Shown piece by piece: positions 34,571 to 44,014 of a DNA stretch of 64,000 nt. The position numbers were made by a program, and so were the translations under genes. The stretch is from [Mycobacterium] stephanolepidis (GTDB lineage Bacteria > Actinomycetota > Actinomycetes > Mycobacteriales > Mycobacteriaceae). Numbering within the stretch: position 1 is the stretch's first letter; every line of letters begins with the position of its first letter. The DNA is taken from contig NZ_AP018165.1 in the NCBI RefSeq assembly GCF_002356335.1, positions 4,712,001-4,776,000 on the forward strand. The letters run 5' to 3'. A model generated the notes under the pieces. It was not told where the DNA came from, did not search any database, and saw only the letters and a list, made by a program, of their open reading frames with translations.

Positions 34571-35752
34571 CTATCGGAACGCCGCGATACCCGTCAACGC
34601 CTGGCCGATGACGAGCGTATGCATCTCGCTGGTGCCCTCGTAGGTCAACACCGACTCCAGGTTGTTGGCGTGCCGCATGACGGGATATTCACCCGAAATA
34701 CCGTTTGCACCAAGAATTGTCCGGGCCGTTCTGGCGATCTCGATCGCCTCGCGCACGTTATTGAGCTTGCCCAGGCTGACCTGGGGAGTGCTCAAGGTAT
34801 CCGCATCTTTACGACGCCCAAGATGCAACGCCAACAGCACACCCTTGCCGTACTCGAGCGCCATGTTGGCCAGCTTCTCCTGGGTCAGCTGGAATCCCGC
34901 AATCGGCCGATCAAACTGTTCCCTGGTATTGGCGTAATCGAGTGCGGTACGCAGGCATTCACGCGCCGCACCCATCGAACCGAAGATGATGCCGAAACGC
35001 GCCTCGTTGAGACACGACAGGGGCGCCTTGAGTCCAATGGCCTGCGGCAGTCGGTTCTTCTCCGGCACCCGCACATCGCTGAGGTTGAGCTCGGCGGTCA
35101 CAGACGCGCGCAGCGACATCTTGGAACGGATGGTTTGAGCGTTGAATCCCGCCGAATCGGTCGACACCAGGAATCCGCGAACACCCTCGTCGGTCTGCGC
35201 CCAAATGACAGCGACATCGGCAATCGACCCGTTGGTGATCCACATCTTGGTGCCGTTGATGATCCAGTCGCTACCGTCACGTCGGGCATGGGTGCGCATT
35301 CCACCGGGGTTGGAGCCAAAATCGGGTTCGGTCAGGCCGAAACACCCCAGCTCCTCTCCGGTGGCCATCCGCGGCAGCCACTTCTGTTTCTGCGCGTCAC
35401 TGCCGTAGGCGTAGATGGCGTACATCGCCAACGATCCCTGCACACTGACCAGCGAACGAATCCCCGAATCGCCCGCCTCGAGTTCCATGCATGCCAGTCC
35501 GTATGCGAGAGAAGACGTTCCGGAGCATCCGTAACCCTGCAGGTGCATGCCGAGCACGCCGATCTTGCCCAGCTCAAGTGCAAGCTTGCGTACGGGGAGG
35601 TCACCGTCTTCGTACCACCGTTGAACGTTCGGAACCACGCGCGCCTGAACCAGGGCACGCACGCTGTTGCGGATCGCGCGCTCCTCGTCGCTGAGTAGCG
35701 CGTCGATACCGAACAACTCGTCGGGGTCACTTCGATCAGCATCCGCAGCCAT
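34571..35752 (-). CDS. Glutaryl-CoA dehydrogenase-like acyl-CoA dehydrogenase (FadE7-type)
   Basis: 393 aa. ACAD family with FAD-contact segments GCFGLTEPDFGSNPGGMRT and KMWITNG, Arg in ALDYANTREQFDRPIAGFQLTQEKL, and the catalytic Glu in LTYEGTSEMHTLVIGQALTG. The SVQGSLAMYAIYAYGSDAQKQKWLP segment is typical of glutaryl-CoA dehydrogenases (Mtb FadE7 group). It would convert glutaryl-CoA to crotonyl-CoA in lysine/tryptophan breakdown. Monocistronic on the minus strand. Confidence 0.88.
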   Translation of the reverse strand: MAADADRSDPDELFGIDALLSDEERAIRNSVRALVQARVVPNVQRWYEDGDLPVRKLALELGKIGVLGMHLQGYGCSGTSSLAYGLACMELEAGDSGIRSLVSVQGSLAMYAIYAYGSDAQKQKWLPRMATGEELGCFGLTEPDFGSNPGGMRTHARRDGSDWIINGTKMWITNGSIADVAVIWAQTDEGVRGFLVSTDSAGFNAQTIRSKMSLRASVTAELNLSDVRVPEKNRLPQAIGLKAPLSCLNEARFGIIFGSMGAARECLRTALDYANTREQFDRPIAGFQLTQEKLANMALEYGKGVLLALHLGRRKDADTLSTPQVSLGKLNNVREAIEIARTARTILGANGISGEYPVMRHANNLESVLTYEGTSEMHTLVIGQALTGIAAFR

Positions 35753-35871
35753 GCCGCCGACCCTAGCGCCCCCGGGCCTCCCCTCGGCCAGAAACCGAGG
35801 CGGTACAGCCGCTCAACCTGCGGAGCCAGGGCAGCCTAGCCATAGTCCAGAACAGGCCTACCCTCGGAGAT

Positions 35872-36249
35872 ATGTCCACCCCCGACAGGCCGCAACTGGT
35901 TCCCGGCCCGGACCATCCGATCACCATCGAGCCCGCCAGCACCCGCATCGTGGTCACGTCCGGCGACGTCACCATCGCCGACACCACCAGCGCCTTGCGG
36001 CTGCAGGAGGCGAGCTATCCACCCGTGTACTACCTCCCGCCCGACGCGGTGAACTGGGAGGTGCTGCAGCGCACCGACACCCACACGTACTGTCCGTACA
36101 AGGGCGACGCCTCGTACTATTCGGTGCACATACCCGAGGGAACGGTCGAAGACGCCGTCTGGACCTACGAAGACCCCTACCCGGCGGTCGCCCAGATTGC
36201 CCGTCATCTGGCCTTCTATCCCGACCGGGTCAACCTCACCGCAGACTGA
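35872..36249 (+). CDS. DUF427 family protein
   Basis: 125 aa beta-rich domain. The conserved WEVLQRTDTHTYCPYKGDASYYSV and AVWTYEDPYPAVAQIARHLAFYPDRV segments identify DUF427. Function unknown; the YCPYKG motif is the likely active or binding site. It precedes the methyltransferase gene by 46 bp on the same strand. Confidence 0.9.
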   Translation: MSTPDRPQLVPGPDHPITIEPASTRIVVTSGDVTIADTTSALRLQEASYPPVYYLPPDAVNWEVLQRTDTHTYCPYKGDASYYSVHIPEGTVEDAVWTYEDPYPAVAQIARHLAFYPDRVNLTAD

Positions 36250-36295
36250 ACGCACCCGTCTGGCGACCCCCTGATTGCTGGCGTACGTTGAGCCC

Positions 36296-36940
36296 ATGAC
36301 GACGGTTCAACGACGAGCTTTCAACGACCAGGTGACGCGGTTCTGGGGACGCGCTGCCAAGGCATACGACTGGGCGCCGCTACAACAATGGGTGTATCGC
36401 CCGGCCCAGGACGAGATGATCGCCCTGCTGCGTCAGTACGAGTCGCAGCGCGTTGTCGATATCGCCTGCGGTACAGGCATTCTGGCGACGCGCATCCAGG
36501 AGGAACTCGAACCCGAGCAGGTGCACGGGGTCGATATGTCCGAGGGGATGCTCGCCCAGGCGAAGTCCCGCTCTGCGCTGGTCGACTGGCGGTTCGCGCC
36601 CGCCGAGAAGCTGCCGTTCGACGACGGCGCACTGGACGCGGTGGTATCCACATCGGCATTCCACTTCTTTGATCAGCCCGCCGCCCTCGCCGAGTTCCAT
36701 CGGGTGCTGGCTCCCGGCGGTTTCACCGCGATCACCACCTTCACGCCCGATCGCGCCTCTGCGCCCATCCTGCGCCGGATCTTCGGCGATCGCGTGCCCG
36801 CGAGCGTTCCGTCGAAGGCCGAGATGCGCCAGATGTTCGAGACCGCTGGGTTCGAGGTCGCGGTGCAGCGACCGGTGCACCATCCCTTCACGCTTCCGTT
36901 CGTGGAGTTCGATCGACTCACTGTGGGCATCAAGCGATGA
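36296..36940 (+). CDS. Class I SAM-dependent methyltransferase
   Basis: 214 aa from ATG 36296. UbiE/Methyltransf_11 type: SAM motif VVDIACGTGILATRI (about 53-67), VDMSEGMLAQAK, FDDGALDAVVSTSAFHFFDQP and the LAPGGF post-motif. Substrate unknown, possibly lipid or quinone. Stop overlaps the start of the hydrolase gene by ATGA, so they are co-translated. Confidence 0.88.
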   Translation: MTTVQRRAFNDQVTRFWGRAAKAYDWAPLQQWVYRPAQDEMIALLRQYESQRVVDIACGTGILATRIQEELEPEQVHGVDMSEGMLAQAKSRSALVDWRFAPAEKLPFDDGALDAVVSTSAFHFFDQPAALAEFHRVLAPGGFTAITTFTPDRASAPILRRIFGDRVPASVPSKAEMRQMFETAGFEVAVQRPVHHPFTLPFVEFDRLTVGIKR

Positions 36941-37665
36941 CACGGTGGCTGCTGCTTCGTGGCTTGAGCCGCGAGAAGCGCCACTGGGAACAGTTCCCAC
37001 AGGTCTTTGCCGAATCACTTGGCGTTCAGGTGCAATGCCTGGATGCGCCCGGATTCGGCACCGAATTCCAGCGTGTCTCACCGGCGAGTATCTCGGCCAT
37101 CACAGACGATGTCCGATCCCGGCTGGACCGGGGCGGCGACGATTGGTCACTGCTCTCGATATCTCTGGGCGGCATGATCGGACTCGATTGGTGCGCGCGT
37201 TATCCCGGGGATTTCGAACGCGCCGTCATCATCAATTCGAGCACCGCCGCGACGCCGGTGTGGCAGCGGTTTCGGCCGTCGTCAATTCCCAACTTGGTGC
37301 TCGGACGGTTCCGTGCCGACGTGCCTCGCGAGCGTGCGATCCTGGAGCAGACGGCCAACAACCCCGATCTCGATCTCGACGCGCTGTCTCAGCGGTGGGC
37401 TGGTTACCTACAGACCCAGCGTCCGTCGAGCGCCAGTATCGCCCGGCAGATCGCCGCGGCCATCAGCTTCCGGATGCCGAAACGCATCGACACTCCACTG
37501 CTGGTTCTGACCTCCACGCGCGACCGGCTTGTGAGTTCCTCGGCGTCAGGCACGATCGCCAACAGATTCGGCGCACCCATCGCGGTGCATCCCACCGCCG
37601 GCCACGACATTCCCCTCGACGACGGCGCGTGGATCGCCGAGCAGGTTAGACGGTGGATCGGCTAG
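36937..37665 (+). CDS. Alpha/beta hydrolase
   Basis: 242 aa. Nucleophile elbow LLSISLGGMIGLDW (Ser about 76), acid in LTSTRDRLVSS, and catalytic His in PTAGHDIPLDDG. The fold resembles BioH/epoxide-hydrolase-like carboxylesterases. Substrate unknown. Coupled to the methyltransferase upstream and overlapping the MFS gene downstream, suggesting a small operon. Confidence 0.85.
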   Translation: MTRWLLLRGLSREKRHWEQFPQVFAESLGVQVQCLDAPGFGTEFQRVSPASISAITDDVRSRLDRGGDDWSLLSISLGGMIGLDWCARYPGDFERAVIINSSTAATPVWQRFRPSSIPNLVLGRFRADVPRERAILEQTANNPDLDLDALSQRWAGYLQTQRPSSASIARQIAAAISFRMPKRIDTPLLVLTSTRDRLVSSSASGTIANRFGAPIAVHPTAGHDIPLDDGAWIAEQVRRWIG

Positions 37666-38861
37666 ATTCACCAGCTGTGCCACAACGTCTTTCGGCCTGG
37701 CGATTCGTCACGACATTCGGTGTCATCAGCATGTTCGCCGATATCGTCTATGAGGGCGCACGCTCGATCACCGGACCACTTCTGGCATCGCTCGGGGCGT
37801 CCGCTCTCGTTGTCGGCGTGGTGACCGGAATCGGCGAGGCCGCCGCCCTGGCGCTGCGTCTGGTGTCGGGACCACTCACCGACCGCACCCGCATGTTCTG
37901 GACCTGGACCATCGCCGGATACGCGCTGACGGTGGTGACGGTCCCGTTCCTGGGCGTGGCCAGCGTGCTTTGGGTTGCCGCCACGTTGGTGATCGCCGAA
38001 CGAGTGGGTAAAGCGGTACGCAGCCCCGCCAAGGACACCTTGCTGTCGCACGCCACCTCCATCACCGGCCGTGGCAGAGGCTTCGCGGTGCACGAGGCCA
38101 TGGACCAGGTGGGGGCGATCACCGGCCCGCTCGTCGTCGCGGGCATGCTCACCCTCACCCACGGGAACTATCTGCCGACATTCGCCGTCCTGGCGGTCCC
38201 GGGCGCTGCGGCGTTGGCCCTGTTGTTCTGGCTTCGCCGCCGGGTGCCCCATCCGGAACGGTATGAGGCCACCGCAGACACGCATGGCACGCCCGCGCGC
38301 CAAAAACTCCAACTACCGACGCGGTTTTGGCTGTACGCGGGCTTCTCCGGGATCACTGTGTCCGGATTCGCGACCTTTGGCGTGCTGTCATTTCACATGG
38401 TCGACCGGGGCATCCTCGCGCCCGCCGCGGTGCCGTTGGTGTACGCCGTCGCGATGGCCGCGGCCGCCGTATCCGCCCTGTTCTCCGGCTGGGCGTACGA
38501 CCGGACAGGCCCCAAAACACTTGTGGTCTTGCCCATTGTCGGCGCGGTCGTACCCATGCTGGCATTCACAGACTCGCTCACAGGCATCGTGCTTGGCGCG
38601 CTGTTATGGGGTGCCGCCATCGGGATTCAGGAATCCACCCTGCGTGCAGTGGTCGCAGACCTGGTCCCGCCCGCGCGACGGGCCACCGCGTACGGGGTCT
38701 ACGCGGCCGTGCTCGGCACCGCAACCGCCGTCGGCGGGACACTCACGGGGTATCTCTACGAGGTGTCAATTCCCATGCTCATCGGGGTGGTCGGCGTGAT
38801 TCAGCTGGTCGCGTTGGTCGCCGCCGCGCCCACTGTGCTGCGGCACGCCGATCAGGTATAG
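37653..38861 (+). CDS. Major facilitator superfamily transporter
   Basis: 402 aa from GTG 37653; a GTG at 37677 is an equally plausible start just after the hydrolase stop. Twelve membrane helices in two bundles; intracellular loop LVSGPLTDRTRMFWTW matches the MFS GxLaDrxGr motif. The VRSPAKDTLLSHA segment is reminiscent of UMF-type/MelB-like exporters. Substrate unknown. Converges with prpR with a 10-bp overlap. Confidence 0.85.
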   Translation: MDRLDSPAVPQRLSAWRFVTTFGVISMFADIVYEGARSITGPLLASLGASALVVGVVTGIGEAAALALRLVSGPLTDRTRMFWTWTIAGYALTVVTVPFLGVASVLWVAATLVIAERVGKAVRSPAKDTLLSHATSITGRGRGFAVHEAMDQVGAITGPLVVAGMLTLTHGNYLPTFAVLAVPGAAALALLFWLRRRVPHPERYEATADTHGTPARQKLQLPTRFWLYAGFSGITVSGFATFGVLSFHMVDRGILAPAAVPLVYAVAMAAAAVSALFSGWAYDRTGPKTLVVLPIVGAVVPMLAFTDSLTGIVLGALLWGAAIGIQESTLRAVVADLVPPARRATAYGVYAAVLGTATAVGGTLTGYLYEVSIPMLIGVVGVIQLVALVAAAPTVLRHADQV

Positions 38862-40273
38862 GGCAGGCGGCTACTGGCGTCCTCGTCGACATGAACGCTG
38901 CGGCCGATGTAGGGAAAAGCTCGCTGGGCACAGGAATCGCGGATACACACCTTGCAGCCCGGGCCGATCGGCACTGCCGTTGACGGATCATCGATGGCGA
39001 TTCCCGTCGAATACACCAGACGATGCGCGTGGGCTATATCGCATCCCAACCCGATCGCGAATGACTTTGGCGTGCTGAGAAATCCGCCCGTTGACGTACT
39101 ACTCGTGCGTGCCACCCAGAAGTACGTGCGACCGTCCGGCATCTCGGCAACCTGGGTCACAAACTGCCCCGGATTCGAGAATGCCTCGTGCACGACCCAC
39201 AACGGGCAGTTCCCACCCACTCTGGAGAAGTGAAATGCCGTGGCGGACTGACGTTTCGAGATGTTCCCCGCCCGATCTGTCCGGACCAGAATGAACGGAA
39301 CTCCCCGCATGGAGGGGCGTTGCAGAGTCGACAACCGGTGGCAAACAGTCTCGTGTCCGACCTCGAACTGTCGTGCCAAGATGTCTACGTCATATCTACT
39401 GGACTCCGCCGCATGGTGAAACTGTTTGTACGGCAACAGGAAAGCACCGGCGAAGTAGTTGGCCAGTCCGATCCGTGCCACACCGACGGCTTCGGGGCTC
39501 AGCTGCTCAGCGCCAGAGAGGATTGCCGCCATGGTTTCGGTCTGCGTCAACAGCGCCAGCTGCGTGGCCATTTGGAAAGCACGCTGGCCTGGTGTGAGCC
39601 AATGCGCAATGCGTAAAATCCCTGCGTCAGTGTCGAACCGGCGTTTCGACGAATCTGAGAGTGCCCCACCCTTGGCCACCGTGACGGCGATGCCGTGGTC
39701 TTGCTTCAAGACCGTGGCCAGCTGCGTGTCGAGACCGCCGATGTGCAGTCCGTAGTGCTCGAATAGATCTTCGGCGGCGGTGTCGAGTTCACCGAGATAG
39801 TTCTTGTGATCGTAGAAAAGGTCACGGACTTCTTCGAACGGCATGGGACGCAGCGGTTCTCGTATCGAATCACCGATGGTGGCGGCGTTCTCGGTCGCGC
39901 GATAGCTCTCCAGCTCAGCGGTGGCGTCCCGCAGCCTGCGGTGCATGCCCACCAGGGTCTGACCCACCGATGGCATCCGGGCGACCAGCTCTTCGAGCTG
40001 CAGATCACTGATCTCGCCCACTGCTGCTTCGGTGAATATCTCGCCGAGGTCCGCGACAAGCCGGGCGTCGGAGTCCGGGGAGAAATAGTGCGGCGACAGA
40101 TCGAATCGTTCGGTGAGCCGCAGCAGCACCGCGACCGTCACCGGGCGCGCGTCGTTCTCCAGCTGGTTGACATAGCTCGTCGACAAATCCAGGACGCGTG
40201 CGAGCGCCGCTTGCGTCAGGCCGCGCTCTTCACGCAACCTCCGCAACCGCGCTCCGGCGAACGGTCTGGACAT
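38852..40273 (-). CDS. prpR: PrpR, methylcitrate-cycle transcriptional regulator
   Basis: 473 aa. N-terminal XRE helix-turn-helix (RLRRLREERGLTQAALARVLDLS, about 9-31), a central IrrE/ImmA-like region (ARIGLANYFAGAFLLPYKQF) and a C-terminal domain with four cysteines (about 411, 440, 443, 448; the last three in PGCKVCIRDSC), as in the 4Fe-4S-binding M. tuberculosis PrpR (Rv1129c). It senses propionyl-CoA-type acyl-CoA and activates prpDC. Divergent from prpD, as in Mtb. RamB is the closest alternative, but the context favours PrpR. Confidence 0.93.
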   Translation of the reverse strand: MSRPFAGARLRRLREERGLTQAALARVLDLSTSYVNQLENDARPVTVAVLLRLTERFDLSPHYFSPDSDARLVADLGEIFTEAAVGEISDLQLEELVARMPSVGQTLVGMHRRLRDATAELESYRATENAATIGDSIREPLRPMPFEEVRDLFYDHKNYLGELDTAAEDLFEHYGLHIGGLDTQLATVLKQDHGIAVTVAKGGALSDSSKRRFDTDAGILRIAHWLTPGQRAFQMATQLALLTQTETMAAILSGAEQLSPEAVGVARIGLANYFAGAFLLPYKQFHHAAESSRYDVDILARQFEVGHETVCHRLSTLQRPSMRGVPFILVRTDRAGNISKRQSATAFHFSRVGGNCPLWVVHEAFSNPGQFVTQVAEMPDGRTYFWVARTSSTSTGGFLSTPKSFAIGLGCDIAHAHRLVYSTGIAIDDPSTAVPIGPGCKVCIRDSCAQRAFPYIGRSVHVDEDASSRLPYT

Positions 40274-40392
40274 GTTCGTCAGGATAACTCCACAACCATT
40301 CGCAATGTTTGCAAGATGCGCGAACTAAGGATACAGAAATACGCATTTACATGGCCTTTTTATCCGTCGACCACGTGCGTAATGTGCGAATC
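40274..40392. promoter_or_regulatory. prpR-prpD divergent promoter with inverted repeat
   Basis: An inverted repeat TTCGC (40299-40303) and GCGAA (40320-40324) encloses a 16-bp centre containing TTTGCAAG, close to the TTTGCAA core known from RamB/PrpR-type sites. A further TGCGAATC lies just before the prpD ATG. Probable PrpR operator controlling both genes. Confidence 0.5.
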
Positions 40393-41907
40393 ATGCACGT
40401 TCACTCCGTACACACCCGCCGCAGCGCCGACGTCTTCCCCCGCGACCAACACCTCGCCTGGAAGATCGCCGAGGTCGCCTCGGACCCCGTTGCCGTTCCC
40501 GCCGACACCGAGGCGATGGTCATCAACCGGATCATCGATAACGCCGCCGTAAGTGCCGCGTCGGTCATCCGTCGTCCCGTCACGGTCGCGCGCCGCCAGG
40601 CGCAGGCCCACGGGGTGTCTTCCGGCGGACGTGGCGCCAACGTCTTCGGTGTCAGCGGTGGCTACTCGGCCGAGTGGGCGGCCTGGGCCAACGGGGTCGC
40701 AGTACGCGAACTGGATTTCCACGACACTTTCCTGGCCGCCGACTACTCGCACCCCGGCGACAACATTCCACCGCTGGTAGCCGTGGCCCAACAGCTCGGC
40801 ATCGGCGGGCCGGACCTCATTCGCGGTCTGGCCACCGCATACGAAACTCAGATCAACCTCACCCGCGGAATCTGTCTGCACGAGCACAAGATCGACCACG
40901 TCGCACACCTCGGCCCTTCGTTGGCCGCCGGCCTGGGCGCCATGCTCAAGCTCGACACCGAGACGATCTATCAGGCCATCGGTCAGGCTCTGCACCTGAC
41001 GACCGCGACCCGGCAGTCCCGCAAGGGACTCATCTCCAGCTGGAAGGCCTATGCCCCGGCGTGGGCCGGCAAGGTCGCCATCGAGGCCGTCGACCGCGCC
41101 ATGCGCGGCGAGGGTGCTCCGTCCCCAATCTGGGAGGGCGAGGACGGCGTGATCGCCTGGCTGCTCGGCGGTCCCGACAAGGTCTACGAGGTGCCACTGC
41201 CGGGCTCAGGCGAGGAGAAGCGCGCGATCCTGGACAGCTACACCAAGGAGCACTCGGCCGAGTATCAGAGCCAGGCACCCATCGACCTGGCCCGCAGGAT
41301 GCGCGAGCGCATCGGCGACCTGGATCAGATTGCGACGATCGTGCTGCACACCAGCCACCACACGCACGTCGTGATCGGCACCGGATCAAACGATCCGCAG
41401 AAGTTCGACCCCGACGCTTCGCGCGAGACACTCGACCACTCGGTCATGTACATCTTCGCCGTGGCGTTGGAGGACGGCACCTGGCATCACGAGCGCTCCT
41501 ATGCTCCCGAACGCGCACACCGCACCGAAACGATCGACCTCTGGAACAAGATCAGTACCGTCGAGGATCCGGAGTGGACTCGCCGTTATCACTCGAGCAA
41601 TCCCGACGAGAAGGCCTTCGGCTGCAAGGCCGTCGTCACTCTCAAGAACGGCGAGGTGATCACCGACGAGCTCGCGATCGCCGATGCGCACCCCTTGGGG
41701 GCACGGCCGTTCGCCCGAGAGAACTACATCAACAAGTTCACGGTGCTGTCTGACGGCGTCATCGAACAGCGCGAGCAAGACCGATTCCTTTCAGTGGCAC
41801 AGGGATTGGCCGATCTGAAGGCCGGCTCGCTGGGTGCGCTCAACCCGCTCGTGGATGCCGTGGTTCTCGACAAGGCGCCCACGACACCGGAGGGGATCTT
41901 TAAGTGA
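40393..41907 (+). CDS. prpD: 2-methylcitrate dehydratase
   Basis: 504 aa from ATG 40393, whose [16 protein letters not shown] resembles the Mtb PrpD start; an ATG at 40351 adds 14 unmatched residues. MmgE/PrpD fold: [36 protein letters not shown] and [17 protein letters not shown] are conserved. It dehydrates 2-methylcitrate to 2-methyl-cis-aconitate. No clear ribosome site; the mRNA may be nearly leaderless. Overlaps prpB by 4 bp. Confidence 0.95.
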   Translation: MHVHSVHTRRSADVFPRDQHLAWKIAEVASDPVAVPADTEAMVINRIIDNAAVSAASVIRRPVTVARRQAQAHGVSSGGRGANVFGVSGGYSAEWAAWANGVAVRELDFHDTFLAADYSHPGDNIPPLVAVAQQLGIGGPDLIRGLATAYETQINLTRGICLHEHKIDHVAHLGPSLAAGLGAMLKLDTETIYQAIGQALHLTTATRQSRKGLISSWKAYAPAWAGKVAIEAVDRAMRGEGAPSPIWEGEDGVIAWLLGGPDKVYEVPLPGSGEEKRAILDSYTKEHSAEYQSQAPIDLARRMRERIGDLDQIATIVLHTSHHTHVVIGTGSNDPQKFDPDASRETLDHSVMYIFAVALEDGTWHHERSYAPERAHRTETIDLWNKISTVEDPEWTRRYHSSNPDEKAFGCKAVVTLKNGEVITDELAIADAHPLGARPFARENYINKFTVLSDGVIEQREQDRFLSVAQGLADLKAGSLGALNPLVDAVVLDKAPTTPEGIFK

Positions 41908-42824
41908 GCGCGCTTCTAGCCTCCGCAACGGATGCGGCCACCAAGCGTGCCGCGTTCCGGGCGGGCCTGTCCTCCGGCGAGCTGCTGCGCTTTCCCGGCG
42001 CGTTCTCACCGTTGGTGGCCAAGCTGATCCAGGAGATCGGGTTCGAGGGGGTTTACGTCTCGGGTGCAGTACTGTCTGCCGATCTGGCCCTGCCCGATAT
42101 CGGATTGACGACGCTCACCGAGGTATCGGCCCGCGGTCGTCAGATCGCGTCGGTTACCGACCTGCCGACGCTGATCGATGCCGACACAGGATTTGGCGAG
42201 CCGATGAGTGCGGCACGTACGGTCACCGTGCTCGAAGACTGTGGAGTCGCCGGCCTTCATCTCGAGGATCAGGTGAACCCCAAGCGGTGTGGGCATCTTG
42301 ATGGCAAGGCCGTCGTCGAGAGCGCCGAGATGGTTCGGCGACTCCGTGCGGCGGTTTCCGCCCGGCGCGACCCCAACTTCGTGATCTGCGCCCGCACTGA
42401 TGCCGCGGGCATCGAGGGGTTGCCCGCGGCAATCGACCGCGCAAAGGCCTACGCCGATGCGGGTGCGGATCTCATCTTCACCGAAGCACTCAGTGATATC
42501 GGCGAGTTCGAGAAGTTCCGGGCGGCGGTTGATGTTCCCCTGCTCGCCAACATGACCGAATTCGGGAAATCCGAACTCGTGACGGCCGACCAGCTCCGCG
42601 ACGTCGGGTACAACGTCGTCATCTATCCCGTCACGACCCTGCGGCTGGCGATGTTCGCAGTGGAACAGGGTCTGCGCCACATCGATTCGGCGGGAACACA
42701 GTCTGCCCTGCTGGACCAGATGCAGCACCGCAGCCGCCTGTACGAGCTGCTCCGCTATTCCGAATACAACCAGTTCGATACCGAGATCTTCAATTTCAGC
42801 CTCAATGGAGGAGGAGCCCGATGA
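41904..42824 (+). CDS. prpB: Methylisocitrate lyase
   Basis: 306 aa PEP-mutase/ICL superfamily. Catalytic KRCGH at 127-131, metal-binding DADTGFG at 92-98 and LEDQ at 120-123. It splits 2-methylisocitrate to pyruvate and succinate. M. tuberculosis lacks a dedicated prpB and uses isocitrate lyase, so its presence between prpD and prpC is a real difference, shared with rapid growers. ATGA overlap with prpD and with prpC. Confidence 0.95.
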   Translation: MSALLASATDAATKRAAFRAGLSSGELLRFPGAFSPLVAKLIQEIGFEGVYVSGAVLSADLALPDIGLTTLTEVSARGRQIASVTDLPTLIDADTGFGEPMSAARTVTVLEDCGVAGLHLEDQVNPKRCGHLDGKAVVESAEMVRRLRAAVSARRDPNFVICARTDAAGIEGLPAAIDRAKAYADAGADLIFTEALSDIGEFEKFRAAVDVPLLANMTEFGKSELVTADQLRDVGYNVVIYPVTTLRLAMFAVEQGLRHIDSAGTQSALLDQMQHRSRLYELLRYSEYNQFDTEIFNFSLNGGGAR

Positions 42825-43942
42825 CCACCGCGACCCCGACTATTCACAAGGGACTTGCCGGCGTCGTGGTGGACACCACCGCCATCTCCAAGGTGGTGCC
42901 CGAGACCAACTCGCTGACGTACCGCGGATATCCGGTGCAGGACTTGGCCGCCCGGTGCAGCTTTGAGCAGGTCGCCTACCTGCTGTGGCATGGCGAGTTG
43001 CCGAACGAGGGCGAACTCGCGCTGTTCAACCAACGCGAGCGGGCGCAGCGCCGCCTGGACCGTTCCCTGATGGCGCTGCTGGCCAAGTTGCCGGAGACCT
43101 GCCATCCGATGGACGTGGTGCGCACCGCCATCAGCGTCCTCGGTGCTGAGGATCCTTCTGAGGACGACAGCACGCCGGAGGCCAACTACGCCAAATCGCT
43201 TCGTATGTTCGCGGTGCTGCCGACGATCGTCGCGGCCGACATGCGGCGTCGCCGTGGGTTGGACCCCATTCAGCCCCACAGCCACCTCGGCTACTCGGCC
43301 AACTTCCTGCGGATGTGCTTCGGCGAGGTACCGGACCCCGTGATCGTCACGGCGTTCGAGCAGTCGATGATCCTGTACGCCGAGCACAGCTTCAACGCCT
43401 CAACCTTCGCCGCCCGTGTGGTGACCTCGACACAATCCGATATCTACAGCGCGGTCACGGCAGCGATCGGCGCGCTCAAGGGCTCCTTGCACGGCGGAGC
43501 CAACGAGGCCGTCATGCACGACATGATCGAGATAGGCGATGCCGCCAAGGCCGCGGAATGGTTGCAGGGCAAGCGGACCCGAAAAGAAAAGGTCATGGGT
43601 TTCGGGCACCGCGTATACAAGAACGGTGATTCCCGGGTCCCGACGATGCGCGCCGCACTGGAGGACGTGGCCCGGGTTCGTGACGGTCGCCAGTGGCTCG
43701 AGATCTACAAGGTGCTGGAGTCCGAGATGGACGCCGCCACCGGAATCAAGCCCAATCTCGATTTCCCCACCGGGCCCGCCTACTACCTCATGGGATTCGA
43801 TATCCCCTGCTTCACACCGATTTTCGTGATGAGCCGGATCACCGGCTGGACCGCGCACATCATGGAGCAGGCAGCGGCCAACGCCCTGATCCGGCCGCTG
43901 AGCGAGTACTCCGGCAAGCCCCAACGGACGCTGGCGTCTTAA
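42821..43942 (+). CDS. prpC: 2-methylcitrate synthase
   Basis: 373 aa citrate-synthase fold of the short type-II-like form used for methylcitrate. Catalytic His residues in GSLHGGANEAVMHDM and KVMGFGHRVYKNGDSR, and the Asp in NLDFPTGPAYYLMG are present. It condenses propionyl-CoA with oxaloacetate. Third gene of the coupled prpDBC operon; followed 10 bp later by a long perfect hairpin. Confidence 0.95.
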   Translation: MTTATPTIHKGLAGVVVDTTAISKVVPETNSLTYRGYPVQDLAARCSFEQVAYLLWHGELPNEGELALFNQRERAQRRLDRSLMALLAKLPETCHPMDVVRTAISVLGAEDPSEDDSTPEANYAKSLRMFAVLPTIVAADMRRRRGLDPIQPHSHLGYSANFLRMCFGEVPDPVIVTAFEQSMILYAEHSFNASTFAARVVTSTQSDIYSAVTAAIGALKGSLHGGANEAVMHDMIEIGDAAKAAEWLQGKRTRKEKVMGFGHRVYKNGDSRVPTMRAALEDVARVRDGRQWLEIYKVLESEMDAATGIKPNLDFPTGPAYYLMGFDIPCFTPIFVMSRITGWTAHIMEQAAANALIRPLSEYSGKPQRTLAS

Positions 43943-43952
43943 GTGTGACCAC

Positions 43953-44008
43953 CGAGTGTGCGGTTCGTGTCGATATCTCGCTGATTATCGACACGAACCG
44001 CACACTCG
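43953..44008. terminator. Perfect 23-bp-stem hairpin after prpC
   Basis: Left arm 43953-43975 and right arm 43986-44008 are exact reverse complements over 23 bp, with a 10-nt loop (TCTCGCTGAT). Arms begin CGAGTGTGCGG and end CCGCACACTCG. It lies between the convergent ends of prpC (43942) and the DUF6578-like gene (44015). Without a U-tract it is either a strong bidirectional terminator or a mobile palindromic repeat. Confidence 0.6.
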
Positions 44009-44014
44009 ACTTGG

